64,000 nucleotides of DNA, taken from NCBI GenBank assembly GCA_036365145.1, contig JAEOAD010000012.1, positions 42,600,501 to 42,664,500 of the forward strand, given 5' to 3'. This document shows positions 24,622 through 36,949 of the stretch, one piece after another (position 1 is the first letter of the stretch; each line of letters starts with the position of its first letter). The notes below the pieces were generated by a model. It saw nothing but the letters and a program-made list of their open reading frames with translations, made no database searches and was not told the origin of the DNA. This DNA is from Orientallactaga sibirica (taxonomy: Eukaryota > Chordata > Mammalia > Rodentia > Dipodidae). The position numbers were made by a program, and so were the translations under genes.

Positions 24622-24773
24622 GCCGGGCATTGTGGAGCATGCCTTTAATCCCAGCACTAGGGAGGCAGAGGTAGGAGGATCATCATGAGTTCAAGGCCAC
24701 TCTGAGACTACATAGTGAATTCCAGGTCAGCCTGGACTAGAGTGAAACCCTACCTCGAAAAACAATAAATAAA
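24622..24773 (+). mobile_element. B1-type SINE with 12-base TSD
   Basis: Starts gccgggcattgtggagcatg and runs through aatcccagcactagggaggc to cctacctcgaaaaacaataa. The flank tattgtgatcca is at 24608-24619 and 24774-24785. Confidence 0.94.
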
Positions 24774-25116
24774 TATTGTGATCCAGACAACTTCAGTAGT
24801 GCTTCTGATATATGTAGATGTCATAGTCTAGAAAACATTTAGATTTATAGTGCCCTGATCAGAGCTGAATGAGGACGAATCCACATTTAGCTTGAGAGGG
24901 CAGAGGAGTTGAAAAGCCCTGGATAACAGGAAGGTATTTATCAAGAACCAACTTACTTCATTTTTAAACTAGGTGTCTATAAATAGGACAGTTTATCAGC
25001 CACCTCACAACTTCTACTACCACTGTATACTTCTTACGTTTTAAATTAAGCTGTGTTCTTCCATCTATTTATATTAGCTGCCTGATGCACCCGTTTGAGA
25101 GTGAGTCATCAAAGAA

Positions 25117-25118
<2 letters not shown>

Positions 25119-25155
<37 letters not shown>
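25119..25155. repeat. (GT)n microsatellite
   Basis: Uninterrupted GT repeat, about 18 units, in the large intron. Confidence 0.95.
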
Positions 25156-25156
<1 letters not shown>

Positions 25157-27699
25157 ACGCGCTTTGATCTGTAATGGATCTAATTGACTCTAGATGAATT
25201 GTAAGAGATACATAAGGTTTCTAAGTTGAAACATCAAATATCCTTATTCCATAATTTCTCATATGAGCCCAAGCCCAAGCTGCTGGGCAAAGAAGAAATT
25301 TATAGATCATCACTTTCTTTCAGTGACCTACTAATTTCTGTTTACCTTTTTGTAGATCTTCTCATTCCTTTCTTTGTCATTCACTTGGTGTTTTGGACTC
25401 TGAGCATTTGTGCATGGTGTGCCATTTACTTTTACTTTGTTCTCTGAGTCACTCATTTTTTTTTTGTTTTATTGTGATTGGCCATACTGTATTATAAAAT
25501 GGATAAATATCCAGATACTTAGACCTTGTTACCCATTTCTTTGACTAACCAGTACCATGGCTAATAGAATATTCTACTTTATATACAGGATTTAAACACT
25601 TAAAATAGTTTCAGATATATTATTTCAACTTAAAGAGAGCATTCCTTTCAAAGTAAATTTCCTTTAAATTTTAAAGGAGCTACAGACCTCTTAGAACATA
25701 TATTCACTAAGTAAAGAGATAAAACTACACTACTACCAGCACTCTTTATATTTTCATATAAAAGAACAGCCTAAGCAACTTTCAGGTGTGAAAAATTAAA
25801 ATTTCAAGAAGTATTGAACATCATTTCAGAACACATTCAGCTCTTTTAAACATATTTGTTCTGTTTACTCCCAGATTTCTCCAGCACTGCTCTTTGAGGT
25901 ACAGAGGGCATAGCAGACTGTCTTTTCTTTGTTCTTAAATTTCAGTATTATTTTTTATTATACTTGTAGGAATGAGAAAACTCTGGGCATAAGTGAAAGA
26001 CCATGAGAGAGGGAAAGAGAGAGGTTGAGAGAGGCAGATAGAGGGACTCATATATGTAGCATAAAGGGGTCTTAATAATTGCATTTCTGTGTAATGGCCT
26101 TTATAGTGTCAGTGGCATTTCACCTGTGATTCTGTCCCCATTGCTGACACACTGTAGAGACCCTTAGGAACAGTATTATTCCTGATTCCATGGATGAGCC
26201 GAAAGTTGACATCATATTTATTTGACAAGTATGAGGAAATATAGGTTGGAAATTTAGATTGGAAATTACAAGAATGAATTTTATGTTAGTTCCTTAAACT
26301 TGAGGTTTCTTAGGTTAGGTTATTTCTTTTTGTTATATTGCTTAAAATTTTTATTGCTGCTTTCAAAATATTCCATTACACATTAGGAAAGATTGGAATA
26401 TTGGTTGTTATATCATTTTATAAATGATAATGGAATTAGTGAGGAGGAGGAGGAGGGGTTACCACATTTTGTGGCAATTTTCCATGCCCCTAGAACTGAA
26501 CTGCGTGTACCACATAGATAAATCCCATGCTGACAACATGACATGCCTTCAATAGTGGGTCAAATATCGAATAGAAACCGTTTCATTTTGTCATTTTCAC
26601 TGCACAATAATGAAATATTATCCCCATTTTCTAGATGGGCACGTAGGTAAAAAGTTACAAATTACTTCCAAGCAGCTCTAAGTTTTTGTTTTGTTTTGTT
26701 TTTAAGATGGCATTCTTAGCAACAAAAGGACAGATGAGGTGGACGGAGAGAGAGCACATAATGATCAAAGGTGACCTGTGTCAATGCAGGTTTTTTTTTT
26801 TTTCACATAGCTACTTTAGAGTCATGGATTATCTACTTGGATTGGAGATGAGAACAAGTATTGTTAAGGCAGAACAAAATTTGGAGTGTGGGAAATGAAG
26901 TTTCAGTCAAATTTTTCATTTTTACTGTAGGCAGACTATCTTTCAAATGAGTCAATTCATTGCAAATTAATTAAAATTAATTAAATGTTGATCTCTACTC
27001 TATATCAATGGCAAGCATAGTGCTACTGTGAGGAGGAAGAGTTCTCAAATCAGCTAGTTGCTTGGGCAATATTTTTCATTGTCTTTGAACATAATTAGAT
27101 CCACATTTCAGTGTTAATACATTCTGTAATAAAAAGAATATTGTATTAACAGAGTAAAAAGAGACTTTAGAACCCATGTATTTTAGCCCTGTCCAATTAG
27201 GATGGAAAATGGAGTCCAAAAGAATGACCTTGATTAACTGGGACCCAAAGCAGTTACAGGCCAAATTTGAACTCAGAAACTTACTTAGAAGTAGACACAT
27301 AATTTGATTAAGTATCAAAATTTATATTTTAAAATTAGTGTCTGTTTTTTCTTCAGTAAGAGTGTTTTTCCTTCAAGAGATACTTTAATTTTAAGGCATT
27401 AGAATAATTTCTGCATAACCAATACATTTTTATCTATGGATATATTTTACTCTAAAAATAGCAGCTTTATCTTTACAAATGTCATTATATATTTGATTGT
27501 TTCCAAAGTAATATCAAAGGATATTTTATAATTGAATTTGAAAATATATAAATTAATAAGGACTAGTTATTTATAATGCCCAGAATTTGAGGCAAATATT
27601 AATATTCTCATCTTTATCCTGTCAGTCATTTTCCTAGGAACATACATAGTATGTGATTTTTAAATCCTAACACCATGTAATTATGCATATGAATTTATT

Positions 27700-27904
27700 G
27701 TTATTTTCATTTATTTATTGGAGACTGAAGGGGAGAGGGAAGGGAGAGAGAGAATGGGCATGCCTAGACCTCTAACCACTACAGACAAACTCTAGACACA
27801 TGTGCCACCTTGTGCATCTGGTTTATGGGGGATCTGGAGAATTGAACCTGGGTCCTTAGGCTTCACAGACAAGAGCCTTAACTACTAAGCCATTTTCTCA
27901 GCTC
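27700..27904 (-). mobile_element. tRNA-derived SINE
   Basis: Reverse copy from tttcatttatttattggaga to ccattttctcagctc. Confidence 0.85.
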
Positions 27905-28147
27905 ATAAAATTTTATATGCACTATATTCTGCCTTTAATATTCTCACATATTATTAAGTATTAATCACAACTTCAGCAAGTCCTTCATTGTTTATATATT
28001 TGATAAGTCCGTGTTTTATTTTAACCTTAATAGGTATGAAACTTTTATAACAAAGTCACTGGATCATTTTGATTATCTTAATTTATAAATCATAATTGTT
28101 ATTCATTAAAATATCAACTATGATTTAGTGTCATTACACCATGGTTA

Positions 28148-28495
28148 TACACTGAATATTTGTATACTCATGAAGTTCATAAATTAAAATCTTTACTGCC
28201 AAGATAATCATGTTAGGTGGTATGGTCTTTGAGAACTCTTTGGCCATGAGGATATAGACCTGACAAATGGAATTAATGCTCCTTTATAAAATGAGTTCAT
28301 AGTTTTCCAGCCCTCCTTCTTTCATGGCAATAAAAAGGAAGTCAGCATGCATGTTACAGTTACTTTCTCATTACTGGGACAAACATCCCACCCAGAAGCA
28401 GCTTATGTGAGGAAAGGGTTTATTTCAGTTTCCTGATTCCAGGGGAAGCTTCCTCATTGTGGAATAAGCTGACTCACTTCATCCACATCCAAATC

Positions 28496-28536
<41 letters not shown>

Positions 28537-28868
28537 AATACCAGCAAGCACAAGTATCCATAGCTCGAGCTGGCTTACAACAAACATAGTAGGGCTGGCC
28601 TCAAGATCTGTTCCCAGTGACATACCCGTTCCAGCAGGGCTCTGCCTGCTGAAGACTAAGCAGGAAGTAGGAACCTAAAGCTAAGGGAGGCATATATTTA
28701 CATTCAAACCAACACAATTTTTTTCCCAAAGAGATCCCTCATCTCAACATAACCCTGGAGATAGTCATGTCACAGATGCAAGTCAACAAAATTGTGAGAA
28801 ATAAATTTCTCTTGTTCATAAGCAACCAAGTTTGTAGTCCTTTATAATAACAGTTTAAACTAAGACAA
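28148..28868 (+). mobile_element. MaLR-type LTR interrupted by another repeat
   Basis: The left part (28148-28345) includes ggtatggtctttgagaactc. The right part (28720-28868) includes 'aaaattgtgagaaataaatt', 'tcttgttcataagcaaccaa' and 'ctttataataacagtttaaa'. A dispersed repeat (about 28346-28718) sits between. Confidence 0.6.
28346..28718 (+). repeat. dispersed repeat of the 'ttactttctcattactggga' family
   Basis: Shares with copies at 17622, 19846, 44220 and 9485 the order: start of that phrase, 'agaagcagcttatg', 'aaagggtttatttcag', then 'cagtgacatac..ttccagca'. It contains a (GA)n microsatellite (28505-28534). The class is not determined. Confidence 0.7.
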
Positions 28869-31589
28869 GTATCATGATTTCTAAAGTACGTTTAAAAATC
28901 TTGAAATAAAATGGTCTTCTTTTTCTCTACTTACTTTTTTTTTAACATCTACCGCCAAAGCTTTTAGTTTTCAGCTACTTTCATTTAGCAAGATTTAAAG
29001 AAGTTGAATATATCACTGAAATATGAAAATAAATGGTTTCATAATGATATACTGAATCTATGCACTCAAAAGTTTTACCATACAAATGCTCTGTCATAAT
29101 CCTACTTAAAATGAGAATGAAATAAAAACCATAGTGCAGGTTACACTAATTAGGTAATAATTTCTGCAATGTTACTACTCTAAAGAAGACAAAGGCATTT
29201 CATTTTGGCTGAACATGACCCCATTCATCTTGCATGGTGGCGTCTTTGAAAAGCTCTTTCTGTCCATGTTTGTAAACCATACATAGAAAAAAAATCACAG
29301 CTTTCTGTCCCAGCTGATAAATTCCATTAAAAAGGTTTACTTCTGAGGCAGCAGTTAAAAAGTAATGACCATGAGGATGTTCATGTCTTCATGAACAGTT
29401 TTCATGTTCACTAGGAAGAGGCCCTTGCTCCCTGTATTCCTGGTACCCAGTGTCTCTCAGGATGCATTTGTACTGTTCACAACCGTGGGTTCTAAGGGTT
29501 GCTTAGCTCACGCTTTACAAACAAATGAGCTTTTTCATTTATTCCTAATGACTTTGGTTTATACAAAGAGATCTTAAATTGTCCCCAGAGCAATCATTTT
29601 GCTAAAATGTTATTAGAACATTTTTACAAATTTAGAAACAAAAGGGAATTTCATTAACAATGGAAGTCATTGGGAATTGAGGGCTCCTCTAATATTCAGT
29701 GCTTACCAATCTTGTTTTATTTTCAGTGATGAGGAAAAATGTTCTTGTGCGCTATAGGTTGGTTTTATCTGGTAATGGGGAAGGAAGATGAGGACCTGAT
29801 GGGGTGTGAAGAGATGCTTTAGAAATTCTAGTATTCTTATGCTAAACAAGCTCTGCCTTAACTCTCTTAGGAGCCACGTGACATTGTACAAGTATATACA
29901 TAGTAGTATATACATAATATAGACATTTGAGAGACAATTGAGGGTTTGTGCGAAGGATGATTTTTCCATGCCCTCAAAAACAGTCTTCAGATTATATATG
30001 AAGTGTGTGTGTTTCATGTGCATGGTCATCAAATGTGCTACATCTGATGTGTACAAAGGGATGGCTACTGAGGAGAATGAAAGCTGACCTGCCCTTTGCT
30101 GCAAAGCCCTCTTATAGTTGGCTGCTGTAAATATAGATGCAGAGCCTTCTCCTCTTCTAGTTAGCTTTACCTTCAAAGGCCTTCCCAGGACATTGAAGTT
30201 ATATTTCCTCAGGGAATTGATTGTCTTATCCACAGCTTTGTTGCTGGATGTGCTTTCAAGATCCCTTTTCATTGTTCTGTTTATTTTCAGCTTGCTAAAT
30301 AGTTGCTCTTCAGATACACTGATAACTGGTGTCCTTTTTAGTCACCTAGAGGTTGTGTTTGATCAAGTCTCAACTCAGTGCTTGAGAACATAATGAATAC
30401 TTATTGTTGGAAACCCAGTCTTGTCAACACCAAATAGCTCTTGAATATGACTGGCTAAAATATGCTTATAATACATACTTAAAATGGAATGCAGCAGCTT
30501 TAACTAGCTGAACTCTCAGAGAATTATACATTGGATACGCTGGTATAATCTCAGCTCATTGGTTAGGCTCAGAGTACTTCATCATGTTGCTCTCTTAAAG
30601 GATGTACTAATCTTCAAATGGTGTCAGCAAGATTATGAAGTAGTTAACTCCTAATCTCTTTCCTTCATAAATATACTAATTTATCAATAGATGGATGTAT
30701 CCCCTTGGTGCTTTATCCAGAAACTCACTGAAAGATGCCCATACCACTGGGGAATGTAAAGTCAGACTTCTCAAAACCACTGAGGTGTTTCAGTACTTAC
30801 ATTCACTAAAAAGTCTACCCTCTGACATAACATTGCACGGTCAAGAAGAGACTCTTTAGGCTCCAATTACTAAGAGGGGAGAAAAGCTTGGTTCATACGT
30901 GCAGCACTCCTACTTTTCCATGGGGAAATTTTGTCTGTGCTGGAGTTCTAAATCCTGGCACATGGTATCCACCTGATATAAAATGGAGATGACTACTTGA
31001 GCTCCTCAGCCATATGTTATCCATTTGCTCAGCAGAGTAAGCAGATGAAAAATCTAGTATTCAGCTACCTCCAAGAAAAGGAAAGATTTGATCTATGATA
31101 TGTGTGGACTGTTCCCACTTCTCCAACACTGCCCAAAGCACTAGTTTCTGCTTCATCAGTCTTGGAACGCTCACAGGTCTGACATGGTCTAGACACCGCA
31201 GAGAGGGCAAAGGTGACAGTTTAGATAAGAAGATGCAAACAAAAATTCCCACCTACTCAGCACTGTGGGGCAGCTACTGCTGTTAACTTCCTACTGCGGA
31301 GGAGAAGAGTTGATTTGTGCAATCAAGCTCTAATTTCCCTGAGATTACCCCAAGAGGTAGCATCTGCTATACTAAATATGGGGTTCTGATATGACTGATG
31401 CAATGCAGCCACCTAGGGGAGAATAAAGACGGATGGTTGAACTGCTTCTCCCTAATCTCAGAGGAAGCAGACAAAACCCACAGCTGTCTGCTTCTGTCTG
31501 TAAAGGAATGGTTAGTAGAGGCACTAGAAGGCTCTAGCCAGGCTGATTGGTGTGGGTTTTCTCTTATATGAGGCTGGTCTGGGACCTGG

Positions 31590-32440
31590 GGAAATGCCTA
31601 ACATACAGACGTCCACACATAAAGCAAAGGAAGAAAGTGAATAATCAGGGAAAGATGTTGCAAATGAAGAAATGAATCTCTAGAAACTGATCTTAATGAG
31701 ATAGTCTTATATGATTGCCTGATAGTTCAAAATAACTCTCATAAGGATGCTCATTGAAGTTGAGAGAAAATGTAATCAAAAGTAAGAATCTCAACAGATG
31801 AAAAAATATTTCAAAGTAGCAACAGATTGTGGACATATGTAACAAGTAACAAAACTAACCAATTCACTTGAAGTGAAGGGCTCAAGAGCAGGCTGAATCA
31901 TGCATGTGGCTCAGCAAACTCACACAGATGACCGGAAATGATTGAGTTATGGAAGTAAAAGACGATTGTAAAAAGAAAAGAAAGCTTAAGAGACTTACAG
32001 CTGACCAATATCCACTATAAACTTTAGGGAAGTCTAAAGAGGTAGAGAGGAGAAACCTGGAAACTATCAAAGGCTAAATCTTAAATCAGTAGAAGGAATT
32101 CAATTTCTAGATCCAAGGAGCCCAAGGACACTAGATACAGAGATTCAAAAAAAACAAAACAAAAAAAAAAACAAAACAAAACAAAAAAAAATGAACAAAA
32201 CAACAACAAAAAAAACTATGCCAAGATACATTATAACCATCATAATCAGTCATCCCTAAGCTGAAAAAGGCAGAAAAAACTTTCAAGTAATAACATTCTC
32301 AAATTACTTTAGAGTTTCTATAATGTAAAATATCCCTTCTCAGAAGAGAGCCTTTTCTGCTTCAAAGTACAGTTGATACAGATGTTATCATGCGGACTAG
32401 ACGGGGACAAAATAATAATTCAGATACAAACTATAATAAA
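31590..32440 (+). mobile_element. ancient L1/HAL1 ORF1 remnant
   Basis: Although full of stops, the order of phrases follows L1-type ORF1: 'gctcaagagcaggctgaatc', 'gatccaaggagcccaaggac', 'gccaagatacattataacca', 'cttctcagaagagagccttt'. An A/C-rich simple repeat (32145-32215) interrupts it. The GC-richer sequence at 30800-31580 may be its 5' part. HAL1 is possible because no ORF2 follows. Confidence 0.55.
32145..32215. repeat. A-rich (AAAAC)n-like low complexity
   Basis: A-rich tract with scattered C inside the old L1/HAL1 remnant. Confidence 0.85.
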
Positions 32441-32452
32441 AATGTAACCTAG

Positions 32453-32587
32453 AGCCAGGTGTGGTGGCGCACGCCTTTAATGCCAGCACTCGGGAGGCAG
32501 AGGTAGGAGGATCGCCGTGAGTTCGAGGCCACCCTGAGACTACATAGTGAATTCCAGGTCAGCCTGAGCCAGAGTGAAACCCTACCT

Positions 32588-32622
<35 letters not shown>
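32453..32622 (+). mobile_element. B1-type SINE with 34-base poly-A tail
   Basis: Starts agccaggtgtggtggcgcac, keeps CpG-bearing text (actcgggagg, atcgccgtgagttcgaggcc) and ends in an uninterrupted run of A (32589-32622). The flank gtaacctag is at 32444-32452 and 32623-32631. Confidence 0.94.
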
Positions 32623-32626
<4 letters not shown>

Positions 32627-34129
32627 CCTAGGACACAATATTGCACAAAATATTATTTTCTACAACAAGTTCCCCTTTAGCCCATGTGTAAGACTTTGAA
32701 ATGGCCAAACTATTTGTTCATTTGTATATACATTTTACATAGAGCAGCCATTACAGCCAAGAGAAGTAACAGAATGATAAATGGTAGGCTTTTGTTAGGG
32801 TCTATTGAATGTGACACTCATGAAATCTCAGTGGAATATAGTTTAATAGCTGATGGTACAATTTTTTCTTTCCTATATTTATATATGCCTTTTCTATGTG
32901 AAACATAATGTAGGGACTGCTTCTGTAGCAATGGCAAACCTTACTTCATGAGCTGTCTCCCTGTATTCTTATTGGTCCATTAATATCTCAGTAAATTTCT
33001 CTTATAAATTATTGTTAGCATGTCTGATATTATGAAGATTCATTAGTTGGTGATTTAGTGTTTTCAGGAGATATGTTATTTTTTTTTCTTGCAAGGTTCT
33101 TTATCAATCTCTCAGCCAAAGTTGCATAGCAATGCAATGTTGTCCTGTACATCCTATAATATTTGGGGAACATACCCTTTTACAACTGTGGGTTTGTTGA
33201 AGTTAGTAAAAATGGAGCAGCCCTGTGTTCTAAGATTGTATCTAGTAGGAATGAGTACTGTCTTCAAAATGTAGTAACAATACTCCTTGGTGAATACAGG
33301 TAATGCCCTGTGGCAAGCTAGTCATGAATAGAAGGAACAAAATCATGTCATCAACGATTGGGATGGGTTTTTGCTAGCTGTGGGTTTTGGCTGTCATCTA
33401 GGCTCAAATGCAAAACAAGAAAAAGATTGATGCCCTCTGATGGTGATTAGACTATATCTATGGTCTCCACTCTTTAAACAAAATAAATAAAGTGAACAAA
33501 TATTTGCCTTCTAATAACCAGTTTTAATAAGCAAAGTAAACTTTCTTCAAGTATTTCAGTGTCTTACTTGGAAAAATAGAATAGTACAAGTGTAGCCTTT
33601 GCTGGGAACCATGAATTTCGCATAATATTTCTTATATTTCTACTCATCTTTATGACATCCTGTGTCTAGCCCTACTTAGTAGTATAGCATAATGAGATTC
33701 AGGTAATCTCACTGGTAGTCATGCAGTCTTGTTTCTGTTTTCCCAGTACTATTTTAACCATCAATGTTGTAAATCTTTAAAAAGCATTGTTTCTTACCCA
33801 ATGAAAAGAGTGTATTATATTAGTGACATTAAAATAATTAATGGGAAAATTAACAATAAGTTAATGAGTAGTTTGAAAAGAAGAATTACATTTTAAACTT
33901 CTTTTTAAAGTATTAGAATAGTCCACTGGAGAAGTATTTTTAAAGTCAGGAATTTGGAGTGTACAGTGGAACTTGAAGCAATAATGCTTAGCAAAAGCAT
34001 TGCTGTGGCAAAGTAGATTTGAACATTTGTAATTTATGTACAGTCATGCCTTATAAAATCTAGTATAATTTTTCCATTCTATTTATTTTATTTCAGAGTC
34101 AATGCTTTTTGTATACTTTTTAAAACTTT

Positions 34130-34334
34130 TGAAAAATTTATTTACTTATTTTTGAGAGAGTCAGAGAGAAAGTGAGAGAGAGAGAGAAGGAATAGGTGTG
34201 CCAGGACCCCAGCCACTTCAAAAAAACACATGCATCACTATGTTCATCTGGTTTATGTGGGTACTGGGGAATCGAACCTGGGTCATTAGGCTATGAAGGT
34301 AAGTCCCTTAACCACTGAGCAATCTCTCAAGGCC
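34130..34334 (-). mobile_element. tRNA-derived SINE, about 600 bases before exon D
   Basis: Reverse copy from atttttgagagagtcagaga to caatctctcaaggcc, moderately diverged. Confidence 0.82.
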
Positions 34335-34924
34335 AATTTTTGTATACTTTAATAGCAATTTTTATAAATATATGGGAAATACTTTCTATTTTCTCATATA
34401 TTGTTGTTTAGCTTTATTATCTACTTCCCATTAGATTTATAAACTGAATTTATGATATTTGAGAAAATTAACTTTAAGAAACATTACCTGCGAATTAGAA
34501 AAGAAAATGGTTGTGTTTTATCCAAATCAATTAGTCACCTAGTCCCAGTGTTGTCATTTTGGTGTATATCATACATGAAAGCAAAATATTTAGATAATAA
34601 GTTCAGTAATGTTGTTGAAATTATTAAGTACCTTGCTTTTGGTTCCTTAATGAAACCTTTGTTGCTATTTTATTTGAATATAATTTCAAGAGTGGAAACA
34701 AAAATTAAAATTCAAAACTTCCTTTGAATAAGACATTATTCTCCTATTCAAGCCACTAATATGTTTGAATATTATTACTACCTAGTATTGTTCTCTTTCA
34801 GGAAAATACATAATAAAAAAATCATCTATTTTAACACATTGACTGTATCAGTGCAACATCTGTCTTTTTTTTCAAAACCATGAAGTCTTAATTAACAGAA
34901 AACCACCATGGGTTGCTTCTCTAG

Positions 34925-35092
34925 AATACCACTAAATGTAAGGGACATCGTCTACTGCACAGGAGTGTCCCTGTTGGATGAGGATGTCTGGGAGTTCATA
35001 TGGATGAAATTCCATTCCACTACAGCGGTTTCTGAAAAGAAGATATTACTGGAGGCATTAACTTGCAGTGATGACAGAAATTTATTGAATAG
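34925..35092 (+). CDS. TRHDE: TRHDE exon D, after a 24.6 kb intron
   Basis: The acceptor is ctctag ending at 34924. Base a34925 finishes the split Arg codon. The frame reads IPLNVRDIVYCTGVSLLDED, then WEFIWMKFHSTTAVSEKK, then LLEALTCSDDRNLLN and two bases of Arg. The donor is gtgggt at 35093. The two cysteines, in VYCTG and LTCSDD, are 36 residues apart, again the spacing of a conserved disulfide in M1 ectopeptidases. A minus-strand retroelement 3' end begins only about 75 bases after the donor. Confidence 0.95.
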
Positions 35093-35165
35093 GTGGGTCC
35101 ATTAGTTTTCTAAGTGAATTTTTGTAAGGAAAGTATTTATGTTATTCAAACTGATTTGAAGTTGA

Positions 35166-35530
35166 TTTCTTTTTTTTTTCAAATATATATATTTTTATTT
35201 ATATTATTCTGATTTTACATTTATAGTATTGATTCCATTGTCCTCCTCCCTGTCCTCCCACTTTCAAAGGGACCCTCATCAATGGGGAATGTGGGTCCTG
35301 CATTGTGAGGTTAGTCAAGAGTTCTGGGGGATATGCCCCAGTTCTGTGCATAAAGCCCCAACTTGTGACTCTGACAATCTTTCCGCCCCCTCTTCCGCGA
35401 GTGTCCCTGAGCCACATTGGGGTCATTTTAGTTCTGCTTCATTGGTGAGGTTTTGGGAGCCTCTGTGTCTCTGGATATCTGGCTTAGTTGGAGTTGGATG
35501 TTCTGTGTTTATCTCCTTCAGCCTTTTTCT
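35166..35530 (-). mobile_element. retroelement 3' end, same family as 18584-19845
   Basis: Starts with poly-T and shares with the other copy the order: 'gggaccctcatcaatgggga', 'cattgtgag', 'cttgtgactctgacaatctt', 'ccgccccctcttccgcgag', 'gagcctctg'. It begins 74 bases after the exon D donor. Confidence 0.65.
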
Positions 35531-35570
35531 GGTGTTCTTTCTTTCTTTCTTTTTCTCTCTCTTTCTTTCT

Positions 35571-35572
35571 TT

Positions 35573-35604
<32 letters not shown>

Positions 35605-35726
35605 GTTTTTTAGGTAGACTTTTACTCTAGCTCAGGCTGGCCTCGAACTCATGGCTATCCTCCTACCTCTGCCTCCCAAGTGCTCCAAGTGCTGGGGTTA
35701 AACACATGAGCTACCACACCCGGCTT
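35571..35726 (-). mobile_element. B1-type SINE in the short intron D-E
   Basis: Poly-T, then ggttttttaggtagactttt, ctcctacctctgcctcccaa and ccacacccggctt. It holds a small duplication (gtgctccaagtgct). A CT-rich tract lies in front of it. Confidence 0.9.
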
Positions 35727-36039
35727 GATCTTAGTTTTTTGAATATGTGACACTCTAAGATATATCACTGTGAACTATATCTATTTATGGAGAAGGAAAC
35801 CTGCATGTTAATATGAATAAAGCACTTGAATTCAGCAACATCTTTGTTTACCACTAATTAGTTTATAAATTGTACATACATGAGAACAATAGCTCATCAT
35901 AAAAGGAGACACTCTTAAGAATTTTAAAATGTAATTTGGGTCATAAATCAGCATTGTAATTTCCCTTTCCAACAGATATTTTTGGGATTTGATTTCATGT
36001 ACTTAATGATATTTCTATGACTGTTACCCTTTTTGTATA

Positions 36040-36335
36040 TTTTAATTTTATTTTTTGTAATTTATTGGTATATTTCTACTTGAGGGTACAACATTTTAAA
36101 GGGACAGTGATAAACTGAGCACTTAGCAGGCCACATAGATTTTTAATTGAGAACTTTAATACATGAACATACTGTAATTTGATCACAATCCCCTCCCTTT
36201 GCCCTCTCATACTTCCCTTCTCCATCCTCCATTTCACTGACCCCTCTCTTCTTTCTAAGTATTCTTTGCTTACCTTAATATTTCACATTTTCCCCTCATC
36301 ATCATCTGTGTGGAAATGTTAATGGAGCCTTCAGA
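36040..36335 (-). mobile_element. old rodent L1 3'UTR fragment
   Basis: The text ttttaattgagaactttaat, acatactgtaatttgatcac, then C-rich pyrimidine sequence and aatgttaatggagccttcag matches the reverse of the rodent Lx-type L1 3' end as I remember it. It ends about 155 bases before exon E. Confidence 0.6.
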
Positions 36336-36490
36336 ATCTTAGACACAGAAGTAATTCAGTAAATATATATTGGGAATTCTGTTTTGACTATGCTTTTGAA
36401 GAACAAGACAAAGTAAGACATGTACTTTTATTAAGATGGTAAAATGTCTGTTGTTAAAGTAAACTTTTCCCCACAATTGGGCTCATTTAG

Positions 36491-36631
36491 GCTTCTAAAT
36501 CTGTCACTGAATTCTGAGGTGGTGCTGGATCAAGATGCGATTGATGTCATCATCCACGTGGCTCGAAATCCACATGGTAGAGACCTTGCCTGGAAGTTTT
36601 TCAGAGATAAATGGAAGATATTAAATACCAG
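36491..36631 (+). CDS. TRHDE: TRHDE exon E
   Basis: The acceptor is atttag ending at 36490. Base g36491 completes Arg. The frame reads LLNLSLNSEVVLDQDAIDVI, then IHVARNPHGRDLAWKFFRDK, then WKILNT and the first two bases of Arg. The donor is gtataa at 36632. The stretch ARNPHGRDLAWKFF is the typical 'N-x-x-G-x-x-x-x-W-x-F' motif of the M1 C-terminal domain. Asn-Leu-Ser near the start is a possible N-glycosylation site. An open frame of 73 codons covers the exon but includes intron bases on both sides. Confidence 0.95.
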
Positions 36632-36949
36632 GTATAAAGGAATTCATTCAGACCTGAATAATTAAATCAAAATGGATTTTTGAGGAGTAGAGACCCAGGT
36701 TTATTGTTTTGTTAGAATTAAGAGCCAAATGATAAAATTAGACTTCAAAATATTCAAAGTGAGTGTTTCCACTTCTTGAAACTTATGATCCTTCTAACAA
36801 TTCTATACCTTTCCTCATTTAGTAAAGATTGATAACTCTAATGAATGTGGAAACATGGAGGGAGTACAAGATATTTAGCAGAGCAACTTTCTAGGGAAAT
36901 TAAATTGTCCAAAGCTGAAGAAATAATACTATAAAAATTGTATAGTGTA

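Larger units (their letters stand above)
10333..34924 (+). other. TRHDE intron C-D, 24.6 kb
   Basis: The largest intron in the window and mostly derived from mobile elements, listed one by one. Stretches where I recognise nothing include 10333-12140, 12430-14590, 15090-15650, 16130-16820, 20200-20730, 21015-21780, 24130-24600, 24790-27690, 28870-30790 and 32640-34125. A weak MIR-like phrase lies near 26600-26670. Confidence 0.8.

Noticed and set aside
35229..35630. 133-codon plus-strand open frame
   Set aside because: It runs antisense through a retroelement 3' end and into the CT/poly-T tract of a B1.
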